64,000 nt of DNA from Myxococcales bacterium. Its GTDB lineage: Bacteria; Myxococcota_A; Polyangia; Nannocystales; Nannocystaceae. The stretch's first letter is position 1; the number at the start of each line of letters is the position of its first letter. The position numbers and the translations under genes were made by a program. The notes beneath the pieces were generated by a model. That model was not told the DNA's origin. It did no database searches and saw only the letters and a list, made by a program, of their open reading frames with translations. This document shows, piece by piece, positions 41,714 through 50,487 of this stretch. The DNA is taken from assembly GCA_020633335.1 (NCBI GenBank), contig JACKDU010000009.1, positions 1-64,000 of the forward strand, read 5' to 3'.

Positions 41714-42772
41714 TCAGGCCTCCTCGAGCACCTCGGCGAGGTCGAGGCGCGGCGTCGGCGCGACGTCGCCGGCGTAGCCGAGGCGGAGGGCGACCTGCGG
41801 CCAGCCGGCGAGGCCGAGGCGCTCGCGGAGCGCGGCGCGGGTGCGCTCGACCTCGACGAGGGGGCCGAAGAAGCTCGCCCAGAGGTGATCGACGCGGCCG
41901 CGGAGGAGCACCCGCGCGAGGGTCTCGCCGGCCCGCAGGTGCCACTCGGGGTCGTCGCCGTGGGTCGTCAGGAGCGCCAGCACCGGCGCGCCCTCGTCGA
42001 GCTCCGGGCCGCGCGCGGGGCGGAGGGTCGGCGCCTCGGGGTCGTCCCCCGGCTCCGCCCAGGCGAAGGCGCGGAGGCGGGTCGGCGCGCCGGCGGCGAT
42101 CGCCTCGAGCTCGTCCTCGTGGGCGGGGAGGCCGAGCCCCGGGCGGCCGGGCGCGACCCAGGCCGCGAGCTCGCGGGCGAAGGCGGGGTCGCGGCGCTGC
42201 GCTCGATCGGCGTCCTCCGCGAGCTCGAGGAGGACCTGACGACCTGGCCCTTCGACCAGGGTGATCGGCGCGCCGTGGGCGTCGGCGAGGGCGACGAGGC
42301 GCCGGAGGAGCGAGGGCGAGACCCGGTGGCTCGAGAAGACGCCGCGGTGGGTCCGGCGCTTGGGCATCGCCTGAAGGAGCCAGGGCTCCTCGGTCGCCGG
42401 CTTGGCCTCGCCGGTGATCGTGAGCCTGGCCAAGAGGTCAGGTTTGTCGGGGCCGCCGGGGAGCCGCTCGATCGCGGTGGCGAGCCCGGCCGCGTGGGCG
42501 GCGACCTTGAGGAAGGCGAGCGCCGCCCCGCAGGAGATCGTCAGCCCGCGCCCCGCGGGATCGGCGACCGGCAGCGCTCGCGCGCGCTCGGCGTGGAGCT
42601 CGACCCACGCGTCGCCGAGGCGAAGGCGCCAGGGCTGGCTGTTGCGGATCGACGGCGCGAGGCGGACGTAGTCGAGGAGGTGGCGGAGGCGATCGCGGAG
42701 CGGCAGCGTCGGATCCGGGAGGGTGACGTCGTGGGGCCAGGAGCGGGCCATGATCTTCATCGTAGGCGCCAT
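41714..42772 (-). CDS. Nitroreductase-family (Acg-like) protein
   Basis: A 352-aa protein. The ATG at 42772 is used; 42757 (MKIMARSW) or 42748 are possible. LDYVRLAPSIRNSQPWRLRL is the FMN-binding signature of the nitroreductase fold, in the two-lobe form seen in Acg-type proteins (RRTHRGVF, then ASFFGPLVEVERTRAALRER). These enzymes bind FMN, and the Acg group often sequesters flavin rather than reducing nitro compounds. No membrane segments. It contains one of the intragenic palindromes (42241-42260). Confidence 0.85.
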   Translation of the reverse strand: MAPTMKIMARSWPHDVTLPDPTLPLRDRLRHLLDYVRLAPSIRNSQPWRLRLGDAWVELHAERARALPVADPAGRGLTISCGAALAFLKVAAHAAGLATAIERLPGGPDKPDLLARLTITGEAKPATEEPWLLQAMPKRRTHRGVFSSHRVSPSLLRRLVALADAHGAPITLVEGPGRQVLLELAEDADRAQRRDPAFARELAAWVAPGRPGLGLPAHEDELEAIAAGAPTRLRAFAWAEPGDDPEAPTLRPARGPELDEGAPVLALLTTHGDDPEWHLRAGETLARVLLRGRVDHLWASFFGPLVEVERTRAALRERLGLAGWPQVALRLGYAGDVAPTPRLDLAEVLEEA

Positions 42773-43036
42773 CGGCCCCCGCGTCGGCCCCGAGGGCGGA
42801 GGTCGGCGAGAACGCGCGGATAACGGGGATCCTCGTCCGCCCGCGCGGCGGCCGCAGGAGCATGCGCGGGCCGAGTGCGCGGCGACGCGCCCGTCACCGC
42901 TCCGGGCGAACGCGGCGGTCGAAGGGGTTGGGGGGTAGCGACATCATGGGATCGGCTGCGCCGCGGCCGCGACGCGGAGGGGCGATCGCGCTTCGTTGCT
43001 GACATCGGTCGCCGATGGCGAGACCCTTGAAGACGC

Positions 43037-45787
43037 GTGGATCACAGCGGCTTCACGGAGACCGCCGACCTCGAGCCGCGCCCGGAGCCGGCGGGGGCGC
43101 GGTCGGCCAAGGCGGCGGCGAAGCGCGAGGCGCCGCCGACCGAGATCGGCCGCTTCCTGATCCTGCGGGAGGCCGGCGCCGGCGGGATGGGGGTCGTCTA
43201 CGTCGCCTATGATCCCGAGCTCGATCGCAAGGTCGCGGTCAAGCTCCTCCAGCCCAGCGTCAGCGGCAGCGATCGCGAGGAGAGCGCGCGCGTCCGCCTG
43301 ATCCGCGAGGCCAAGGCGATGGCTCGCCTCTCGCACCCCAACGTCGTCGCCGTCTACGACGTCGGCACCTACCGCGGGCAGGTCTTCATCGCCATGGAGT
43401 ACGTCGAGGGCGAGGCGCTCTCGGCCTGGTTGAGCTCGGCGAGCCGCTCGCGCGCGGAGGTGATCAAGGTGTTCCTCGAGGCAGGTCGCGGCCTGGCGGC
43501 CGCCCACCGCGAGGGGCTGGTCCACGGCGACTTCAAGCCGGACAACGTCCTCGTCGATCGCGGCGGTCGGGTGCGGGTCGTCGACTTCGGCCTCGCCTCG
43601 GCCCAGGGGCAGGCGCCGCGCGAGGGGCTGGAGACCGAGAGCGAGGAGGGGAGCGGCGAGCGGCGCTCGCTGACCGCGAGCGAGCGCTCGGACGTCGACC
43701 TCCGCACCCGCGTCACCCGCTCGGGGGCCTTCGCCGGGACCCCGGCCTACCTCGCGCCGGAGCTCTTCGACGGCGCCGCCCGGTCGCCGCGCTCCGACCT
43801 CTTCTCCTTCTGCGTGAGCCTCCACGAGGGCCTCTATGGCGCCCGGCCCTTCCGCGGCAAGAACGTCAAGGAGCTCCGGCGGGCGATCTGGTGCGGTCCG
43901 CCGCCGGAGTCGCGCGAGCGCGCGCTCCCCTCGTGGCTCCGGCGGATCATCGTCCGCGGCCTCAGCCCCGAGCCCGATGAGCGCTTCCCCGACATGGACA
44001 CGCTCCTGGCCGCGCTCGCCAACGACCCCGGCCGTCGGCGCCGGCGGATCGCCGCGCTCGCGGGGGTTGTCCTGGCGCTCGTCGCCGCCGCGCTGGTCTA
44101 CCGCTGGATCCTCGTGCGCGCGCTCGAGGAGCGCCAGGGGCTCTGCGCCGGCGGCGAGGCCGAGCTCGTCGGCGTCTGGGATCCCGAGCGGCGGAGCGCG
44201 GTCGAGCGGGCGATCCTGGCGACCGGGCTCCCCTACGCCGCCGACGTCTCGGAGCGGGTCGCCGCCCGCCTCGACGCGCGCGCGGCCGCCTGGGTCGAGA
44301 TGCACGGCGAGGCCTGCCGGGCGACCCACCTCCGCGGCCAGCAGTCGCCGGCGCTCCTCGACCTGCGAATGGCCTGCCTCCAGCGCCGCCTGGTCGAGAC
44401 TCGATCGCTGGTCGAGATCCTCGTCGACGCCGACGCAGGGGTCGTCGAGAACGCCGCCCAGGCGGCCGCCCAGCTCGCGCCGCTCGACGCCTGCGCCGAC
44501 GCGGCCGGCCTCCTCTCGGCCGAGGGACCGGCGCGGAGCGAGGCCGACGCGGCGGCGGTCGCCGAGATCCGGGCCCAGCTCGCGCAGGCGCGGGCGCTCG
44601 AGGTGACGGCGCGGATGCGGCCCGGCCTCGAGCTCGCCGACGCGGCGGTGCGCGGCGCCGAGGCGCTCGGCGATCGCTCGCTGATCGCCGAGGCCCGCCT
44701 GGTCCGCGGCGAGCTCCTCGACGACCTCGGCGACCCGGGGGCCTTCGATGTCCTCCGCGACGCCTTCTTCGCCGGCGAGGCCAGCGGCGACGAGCTCATC
44801 ACCCCGAGGATCGCCCTCGTGCTGGTCTACATCGCGACCTCGCGCCTCGAGCTCGAGCGGGCGGAGGAGTGGACGCGGCACGCCCGGGCGCTCCTCGATC
44901 GCCTGGGGGAGCGGCGGGCCGTCGAGGCGCGGCAGCTCGAGGCCGAGTACGCGTCGCGCCTCGGCACCCTCCATGTCTTCGCCGGCCGCCTCGAGGAGGC
45001 CGACCGCGCCTTCCGCGAGGCGCTCGAGCTCGCGGGTCCGGACGACGATAATTTCCGCGCCGGGGTCTACAACAACCTCGGCAACCTCCTGGTCCGCCGC
45101 GGCGAGCTCACGGCCGCGGACGCGGTGCTCCGGCGATCGGCCGATCTCTACCGCGAGCTCGTCGGCTCGCGGCACCCGAGCGTGGCGATCGCCCTCAACA
45201 ACCTCGGCGAGCTCGCGCTCCGCCAGGGGCGCTGGGCGGAGGCGCGGGCGCTCGACGAGGAGGCCCGGGCGATCCTGCAGGCGGCCTTCGGCCCCGAGCA
45301 TCCGCACGTCGGCGTCCTCGAGAACAACCTCGGCCAGGCGCTCCTCCGCCTCGGCGATCACCGGGCCGCGGCCGGCCACTTTGAGCGCGCGCAGGCGATC
45401 TTCCGCGCCGCCTTCGGCGACGACGCGGCGCCGCTCGCCTATCCGCTCACCGGCCTCGGCGAGGCCCGGCTCGCCGCCGGCGAGATCGGCGAGGCGCGGA
45501 CGCTCCTCGAGCGGGCGCTGGTCCTCCGCGAGGGCAGCGGCGCGGCTGATCTGGGCGGTACGCGCTTCGCCCTCGCGCGGGCGCTGGTCGAGCGGGAGCC
45601 TGTGCGGGCGCATGGGCTGGCGACGAGCGCGGCCGCTGACTTCGCGGAGGCCGGTCCCGCCTATGCGCGCGAGCGCGGCGAGGTCGAGGCCTGGCTCGCG
45701 GAGCATCCGCTCGTCGAGGGCGGTGACGCGGGCGAAGCGGGCGAGGGCGGGGCGGCGAAGGTGGCGAACGACGCGGCCGCGCCCTGA
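43037..45787 (+). CDS. Ser/Thr kinase with TPR sensor domain
   Basis: A 916-aa protein with a GTG start. The kinase domain (37-320) carries GAGGMGVVY, VAVKLL, HGDFKPDN (Arg of HRD replaced by Gly, the 'non-RD' type), VVDFGLAS and GTPAYLAPE. A membrane helix (AALAGVVLALVAAALVYRWI) is near 340-360. The C-terminal 500 residues are TPRs of about 42 residues, such as NLGNLLVRRGELTAADAV, NNLGELALRQGRWAEARAL and NNLGQALLRLGDHRAAAGH. This is a common myxobacterial layout in which the TPR part senses or binds partners. Partner unknown. Confidence 0.93.
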   Translation: MDHSGFTETADLEPRPEPAGARSAKAAAKREAPPTEIGRFLILREAGAGGMGVVYVAYDPELDRKVAVKLLQPSVSGSDREESARVRLIREAKAMARLSHPNVVAVYDVGTYRGQVFIAMEYVEGEALSAWLSSASRSRAEVIKVFLEAGRGLAAAHREGLVHGDFKPDNVLVDRGGRVRVVDFGLASAQGQAPREGLETESEEGSGERRSLTASERSDVDLRTRVTRSGAFAGTPAYLAPELFDGAARSPRSDLFSFCVSLHEGLYGARPFRGKNVKELRRAIWCGPPPESRERALPSWLRRIIVRGLSPEPDERFPDMDTLLAALANDPGRRRRRIAALAGVVLALVAAALVYRWILVRALEERQGLCAGGEAELVGVWDPERRSAVERAILATGLPYAADVSERVAARLDARAAAWVEMHGEACRATHLRGQQSPALLDLRMACLQRRLVETRSLVEILVDADAGVVENAAQAAAQLAPLDACADAAGLLSAEGPARSEADAAAVAEIRAQLAQARALEVTARMRPGLELADAAVRGAEALGDRSLIAEARLVRGELLDDLGDPGAFDVLRDAFFAGEASGDELITPRIALVLVYIATSRLELERAEEWTRHARALLDRLGERRAVEARQLEAEYASRLGTLHVFAGRLEEADRAFREALELAGPDDDNFRAGVYNNLGNLLVRRGELTAADAVLRRSADLYRELVGSRHPSVAIALNNLGELALRQGRWAEARALDEEARAILQAAFGPEHPHVGVLENNLGQALLRLGDHRAAAGHFERAQAIFRAAFGDDAAPLAYPLTGLGEARLAAGEIGEARTLLERALVLREGSGAADLGGTRFALARALVEREPVRAHGLATSAAADFAEAGPAYARERGEVEAWLAEHPLVEGGDAGEAGEGGAAKVANDAAAP

Positions 45788-45900
45788 GCGGGGAAGCGCG
45801 CTCGTCCGCGGGCCCGCGGCGATCGCCGGCAACTCGACGCGGCGAGGTCGAGGCGAGTCTGCTGGCGAGCGGCGGTTCGCGGTCGTGATACCGTGCCGTC

Positions 45901-46713
45901 GTGTCGTCGCGCCCCGATCGCCTGACGCTCGTCGCCCTCGGCGTCCTCGCCTTCGCCCTCAAGGCGACGCTCCACGAGTGGGTGGGCCACGGCGGCGCCG
46001 CGGTGATCGCCGGCTGCGTGCCCGAGGGGGTGTCGTCGGCCTGGTGGTCGAGCGATTGCTCGGCGCTCGCCGATCCCGAGGCGGCGGTCCGGTTGGTCAA
46101 GGCGGGCGGGACGATCGCCAACCTGATCGCCGCGGCGCTCGCGGGCGGCGTCCTCGCGGCCCTGCGCGGGCGGCCAGGGACCCTCGGCGCGGGGGCCTAC
46201 TTCGCCTGGCTCGTCCTCGTCACCAACCTCCTCAGCGGCGGCGGCTACATGATGGTCGATCCGCTCTTCGGCTTCGGTGACTGGAGCGCGTTCATCGAGT
46301 CGCTCGGGCTCCCATGGATGCGCTGGGTCATCATCGGGCTCGGCCTCGGGTTCTCGCTCCTCGGCCTCGTCGTCGGTCGTCGCCTCCTCCTCCCCTGGCT
46401 CGGCGAGGGGGCGGAGGAGCGGCGGGCTCGATCGCGCGCGCTCGGCCTCCTGCCCTACCTCGCGGGTGCGACGATCGTCCCCCTGAGCGCGGCCCTCAAC
46501 CCCCACGGGGCGGGCTTCGTGGCGACCAGCGCCCTCAGCACCTTCGGCGGCTGCGCCTGGCTGGTGTGGATCGCCTTCGATCCCCTCGTTTCACGCCCGG
46601 AGCCCCGGCGTGGCGTGGTCGAGCGGCGCCCGGGGTGGCTCGTCGCCGGCGCCCTCGCGGCGCTCTTCCTCTTCGCCGTCCTCGGTCCGGGGATCGAATT
46701 CGGCGCGGGCTAG
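45901..46713 (+). CDS. Multipass membrane protein with HEWVGH motif
   Basis: A 270-aa protein with a GTG start and six predicted membrane helices. HEWVGHGGAAVIAG (residues 24-37) in the first helix is an HExxH zinc signature in the same topological place as in site-2-type (M50) intramembrane proteases. A second conserved-looking motif, NLLSGGGYMMVDP, lies in a later helix and could be the third ligand region (DP). Divergence from known M50 is large, so either a novel membrane metalloprotease or a fold relative without activity is possible. Regulatory partners not visible. Confidence 0.8.
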   Translation: MSSRPDRLTLVALGVLAFALKATLHEWVGHGGAAVIAGCVPEGVSSAWWSSDCSALADPEAAVRLVKAGGTIANLIAAALAGGVLAALRGRPGTLGAGAYFAWLVLVTNLLSGGGYMMVDPLFGFGDWSAFIESLGLPWMRWVIIGLGLGFSLLGLVVGRRLLLPWLGEGAEERRARSRALGLLPYLAGATIVPLSAALNPHGAGFVATSALSTFGGCAWLVWIAFDPLVSRPEPRRGVVERRPGWLVAGALAALFLFAVLGPGIEFGAG

Positions 46714-46720
46714 CCCCCGC

Positions 46721-47086
46721 TCACTCGGCGACCGCGACCATCGCGCGATGGACGGTATCGTTGCACTTGCCGAGGCGCTCGGTCTCGGCGAAGAGGCGCT
46801 TGATCTGCCCGTCGTCGAGGAGGATCGCCTCGGCGACCGCCGGGTCGGGGTAGAGGCCGCACTCGTTCCAGGTCTTGGCGCGCGTCGACGCGGCCTCGTC
46901 GCAGGCGGCATCGCCGGCGCAGCCGCAGGCCTGGTCGACGATCGAGATCAGCCGCTCCAGCCGCTCGCTCGCCGTGCTCGCGCACTTGGTCGTGAATTGA
47001 TCGGCGGTGCGGGCGGGCTTGTCACCGCAGGCCGCGAGCGCGAGCGCGAGGGGGAGGAGGAGGGTGAGCGTGCCGCGGAGGAGCAT
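46721..47086 (-). CDS. Small lipoprotein, Cys-containing
   Basis: A 121-aa lipoprotein. Signal peptide LLLPLALALAACGDKP; mature part helical with Cys pairs (DQACGCAGDAACDEA, NECGLYPD, KCND). No family recognised. It ends eight bp from the convergent membrane-protein gene. Confidence 0.78.
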   Translation of the reverse strand: MLLRGTLTLLLPLALALAACGDKPARTADQFTTKCASTASERLERLISIVDQACGCAGDAACDEAASTRAKTWNECGLYPDPAVAEAILLDDGQIKRLFAETERLGKCNDTVHRAMVAVAE

Positions 47087-47123
47087 TCTTGCCTTGGTAT
47101 CACGATCTCGCCGCGGGGGGCGC

Positions 47124-47627
47124 TCACCTCCGACGGCCCGGGTTGATGATGCGGATCTCGAAGGAGCTCGTCTCGCACGCGCGCACCGGCCTGCGGAAGA
47201 TGATGTGCGGCTTCGCCCGCCACGTGGCGATCGACCGCATCACGGCGTCGTCGATCGCGGTGACGCCCGAGCGCTGGACGAGCTCGATCGCGTCGGTCTT
47301 CCCCCGCTCGGTGATGCAGTAGGAGACCGTCGTCGTCAGCTCGCTCGTGCGTCGCGGCCACGCCCGGGCGATCACCGCGTAGTCCGGATCGGGGGCGTAG
47401 ACCCACTGCGACCTGAGCTCGTCGGCGTCGCAGGGGGGCGGGGTCCCCTCGGGGGGCGCCAGCGCTGCCCGGATCGCGTCGCCGTCGGGGACGGACTCGA
47501 AGACCTCGATGTGCCGCTGGATGTGGAGAACTCGCGGCGCGCAAGCCGAGGCGAAGACGCAGGCTGCGAGGACGATCGCGGCGACGCCACGGTCGAGAGG
47601 AGCGGGGGAGCGGCGGAGAGCGTGCAT
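47124..47627 (-). CDS. Lipoprotein with TonB C-terminal-like domain
   Basis: About 167 aa from MHALRRSP (47627); an ATG 20 codons upstream adds an unlikely charged extension. The signal peptide VAAIVLAACVFASAC has a lipobox. Residues 95-155 (TTVSYCITERGKTDAIELVQ, IDDAVMRSIATWRAKP) match the TonB energy-transducer C-terminal fold. It lacks the usual membrane anchor plus Pro stretch, so it would be an outer-membrane-attached TonB-like domain rather than a true TonB. Confidence 0.8.
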   Translation of the reverse strand: MHALRRSPAPLDRGVAAIVLAACVFASACAPRVLHIQRHIEVFESVPDGDAIRAALAPPEGTPPPCDADELRSQWVYAPDPDYAVIARAWPRRTSELTTTVSYCITERGKTDAIELVQRSGVTAIDDAVMRSIATWRAKPHIIFRRPVRACETSSFEIRIINPGRRR

Positions 47628-47740
47628 GGATCGGGGCTCGCTGCGTCGAGCGGGCGCGTTCGAGGATACCCCGACGACCCGGGACATCTCCGGCGACTTC
47701 GGCCCACGCCGCCGTGGGCGCCTCGGGTACCCTCGCGGCC

Positions 47741-48697
47741 ATGCGCGCCCTCGTCCTCGACGGCTCCCCGCACCTCGTCCACGATCGCCCGACGCCCGCG
47801 CGCCGGCCCGGCGAGGCGCTCGTCCGTCTCCGGGTCGCCGGGGTCTGCGACACCGACCTCCAGCTCGCCCGCGGCTACCTCGGCTTTCGCGGCGTGCCCG
47901 GCCACGAGTTCGTCGGCGAGGTGATCGAGGCCGACGATCCGCGCTGGCGCGGCCGCCGGGTGGTCGCCGACATCAACGCCGGCTGCGGCGAATGCGAGGA
48001 GTGTCGGGCCCGCGGGGGCCACCACTGCCCGAATCGCACGGTCCTCGGGATCGTCGGCCGCGACGGCGCCTTCGCCGAGGTGCTCGCGGTCCCGGAGCGC
48101 TGCCTGGTCGCGGTCCCCGACGCGCTCGACGATGATCGGGCGGTCTTCGCCGAGCCCCTCGCGGCCGCGCTCCACGTCCTCGACGAGGTCGATCCGCGGG
48201 CGCCCGGGCGGGCGCTCGTCCTCGGCGACGGCAAGCTCGGTCAGCTCATCGCCCGCGCGCTCGCCAGCGGCGGCGTCGACACGACCCTCGTCGGCCATCA
48301 CCGCCACAAGCTCGCGCTCGCCGAGGCCGCGGGGCTCGGGGCCTGCCTCGCGGACGCGCTGCCGTCCGCGCTCCGCGGCGCGCCGCTGGTGGTCGACGCC
48401 ACCGGCTCCGAGGCCGGGCTCGCCGCGGCGATCGCCCTGACCGCGCCCCGCGGCACCGTGGTCGTCAAGACGACGGTCGCCGGGGCGATCTCCGTCGACC
48501 TCGCGCCGCTGGTGATCCACGAGCTCCGCCTGGTCGGCTCGCGCTGCGGCGATCTCGAGCGCGCCATCGAGGTCCTCGCGGCCGGGGCGATCGACCCGCG
48601 CCCGCTCATCGAGGCCCGCTACCCGCTCGCCCGCGCGGACGAGGCCTTCGCCCACGCGGGCCGCCGCGGGGCGCTCAAGGTCCTCGTCGACGCCTGA
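47741..48697 (+). CDS. Zinc-dependent alcohol dehydrogenase (MDR family)
   Basis: 318 aa from MRALVLDG (47741); nine codons upstream there is another ATG. It has the catalytic zinc ligands in VCDTD and GHEFVGEV, a structural zinc lobe CGECEECRARGGHHC, and the Rossmann motif VLGDGKLGQLIARAL. The length is a little shorter than most MDR enzymes. It oxidises an unknown alcohol or polyol with NAD(P). It stands alone between divergent or convergent neighbours. Confidence 0.9.
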   Translation: MRALVLDGSPHLVHDRPTPARRPGEALVRLRVAGVCDTDLQLARGYLGFRGVPGHEFVGEVIEADDPRWRGRRVVADINAGCGECEECRARGGHHCPNRTVLGIVGRDGAFAEVLAVPERCLVAVPDALDDDRAVFAEPLAAALHVLDEVDPRAPGRALVLGDGKLGQLIARALASGGVDTTLVGHHRHKLALAEAAGLGACLADALPSALRGAPLVVDATGSEAGLAAAIALTAPRGTVVVKTTVAGAISVDLAPLVIHELRLVGSRCGDLERAIEVLAAGAIDPRPLIEARYPLARADEAFAHAGRRGALKVLVDA

Positions 48698-48718
48698 TCC
48701 TGATCCGATCCCCGCGCC

Positions 48719-50455
48719 TCAGCCCTGCTGGAGCCGGCTCAGCTCGTGGGCGAAGATCTTCCGGCAAATCGCGATCGCACACGCGTACGTGCTGTCGACC
48801 CCGAAGTACGAGAGGCTCTTCGAGAGGAGGCTCTGGCGCCGCGAGTAGGGCGTATCCGACGCGTAGTGGAGGATCCCGACGTCGAAGGGCGCCATCGTCG
48901 TCAGGTGGACGATCTCGTCGTTGGGGTGGCGCCGCGGGTCGCAGAGCTCGTAGATCGCCGAGAGGTAGGGCCCCGCCTCCATCTCGAGGATCGTGTAGCC
49001 CTCGCGGTAGAAGACGCTCATGTAGTCGCGGTTTTGGAGGAAGGCGCCGCGGACCGTGAGCGCCTTCTGGGAGTCGAGGACGGTCGCGGTCTTGAGGTAG
49101 GGCTGGACGTCGGCGGCCGCGAAGGCGTTGCGGAAGAGGTAGGTGTTCGCCGAGTGCTCGTCGTGGACGACGGTCGGCACCATCACGTCGCCGATCCGGC
49201 CGTTGAGGGTCGCCGCCTTGCCCATGATGTAGATCCCGCGGACCTCGCCGATCCCCTGGCCGACCCGCGAGAGGTGGTGGTAGGCGGCCATCCCCAGCGG
49301 GTAGTCGATGTTGAGGATGAGCGCGTCGCTCTCGCGGAGGGCCTCGAGGCCGGGGAGCTGGATCCGCGGGTCGAAGCGCTCGGGGAGGAGGCGGCTGAGC
49401 TGGATGATCTGGGCGTTGACGTCGACCTGGCCGGGCACGTCGATCGTCCGGATCCCGACCTCGGCCTCGAAGCGCTGGACGTCCTCGAGGCGGCTGGGGT
49501 CGGACTCGATCGAGCGCTCGTGGAGGAAGGCGCGGAGGAGGTAGTAGGAGAGGTTGTCGATGAGCGGCTGGTTGCCGGCGCGGATCGCCTCGTCGAAGAC
49601 CGGCGCGAGGTTCTCGCGGTTGGTCCGGCGGGCGAAGTCGACGATCGCCCGCTGGTGGGCGCGGGCGTAGCCGCCGACCAGGTTGATCAGCGAGTGGGTG
49701 TTCGAGGAGACGAAGTAGACCGGCTGCCGCTTCGGCGGCTCCGGGCGGACGTAGACCGGCTCGATCCCCGACCACCAGCGCTGCGCGGTCCGCTGGTACT
49801 GCGAGTAGGAGCCGTTGAGGAGGCGGAGGCGGAGATCGAGGGGGTGGGAGGCGATCTCGCGGAGGGCGGGGAGCCAGCCGGAGTCGAGGGCCGAGCGCAG
49901 GGTGTGGACGTCGTCGCGGGTGATCCCGAGGATCTGCGCGAGCGCCTCGGCGTCGACCGTGTCGTCGTCGTCGTCGCTCGCCGTCTGCAGGCGATCGCCG
50001 AGCGCGGTGCCGATCAGGAACGCGTGCATCTTGTTCCAGACGATCTGATAGGCCGTCAGGATCGGCACGAGGTCGTCGATGTCGCTGGTGCTCGAGACGA
50101 AGGCCGCGAGGGTGCCCTCGCCGTCGTAGCGGAGCGGGCGACGGCGGCCGCGGGTGCGGACCGAGGTCCAGGTGCGGATCGGGTAGCCGGCGGACTCGAA
50201 GTGCTCGTGCGACTGGCCGAGGACCACCCGATCGATCCGGTACATGCAGGCCGGCAGGCGGGCGGCCGAGTAGGCGAAGGCGGCGACGTCGGGCGCCGGG
50301 TCGTCGGCGGCCGCGTGGAGGCTCGACTTCGAGTGGATATGCGCCTCCTCGAAGGCGCGGACCAGGACGTCCCCGGAGGAGCGGAGGAGCGAGTAGTAGG
50401 TCCGGATGTAGAGGTCGATCTCGTCGCTGGTGGTCGAGGGGATCTGGCGGTCCAT
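48719..50455 (-). CDS. DUF6909-like protein with nucleoside-phosphorylase-like part
   Basis: A 578-aa cytoplasmic protein. An N-terminal helical domain (1-250) is followed by a region resembling the PNP/UDP phosphorylase fold: IYIMGKAATLNGRIGDVMVP (phosphate-binding type loop), VHDEHSANTYLF, and LEMEAGPYLSAIYEL with the Glu-Met-Glu type motif near 475. I believe this matches the group named DUF6909, but cannot confirm it here. The gene is 32 bp after the aminotransferase stop on the same strand and is probably the last gene of a run from 54719. Confidence 0.72.
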   Translation of the reverse strand: MDRQIPSTTSDEIDLYIRTYYSLLRSSGDVLVRAFEEAHIHSKSSLHAAADDPAPDVAAFAYSAARLPACMYRIDRVVLGQSHEHFESAGYPIRTWTSVRTRGRRRPLRYDGEGTLAAFVSSTSDIDDLVPILTAYQIVWNKMHAFLIGTALGDRLQTASDDDDDTVDAEALAQILGITRDDVHTLRSALDSGWLPALREIASHPLDLRLRLLNGSYSQYQRTAQRWWSGIEPVYVRPEPPKRQPVYFVSSNTHSLINLVGGYARAHQRAIVDFARRTNRENLAPVFDEAIRAGNQPLIDNLSYYLLRAFLHERSIESDPSRLEDVQRFEAEVGIRTIDVPGQVDVNAQIIQLSRLLPERFDPRIQLPGLEALRESDALILNIDYPLGMAAYHHLSRVGQGIGEVRGIYIMGKAATLNGRIGDVMVPTVVHDEHSANTYLFRNAFAAADVQPYLKTATVLDSQKALTVRGAFLQNRDYMSVFYREGYTILEMEAGPYLSAIYELCDPRRHPNDEIVHLTTMAPFDVGILHYASDTPYSRRQSLLSKSLSYFGVDSTYACAIAICRKIFAHELSRLQQG

Positions 50456-50487
50456 GCTTGGTCTCGTCGTGAGGGCGGCGGCGCGCG

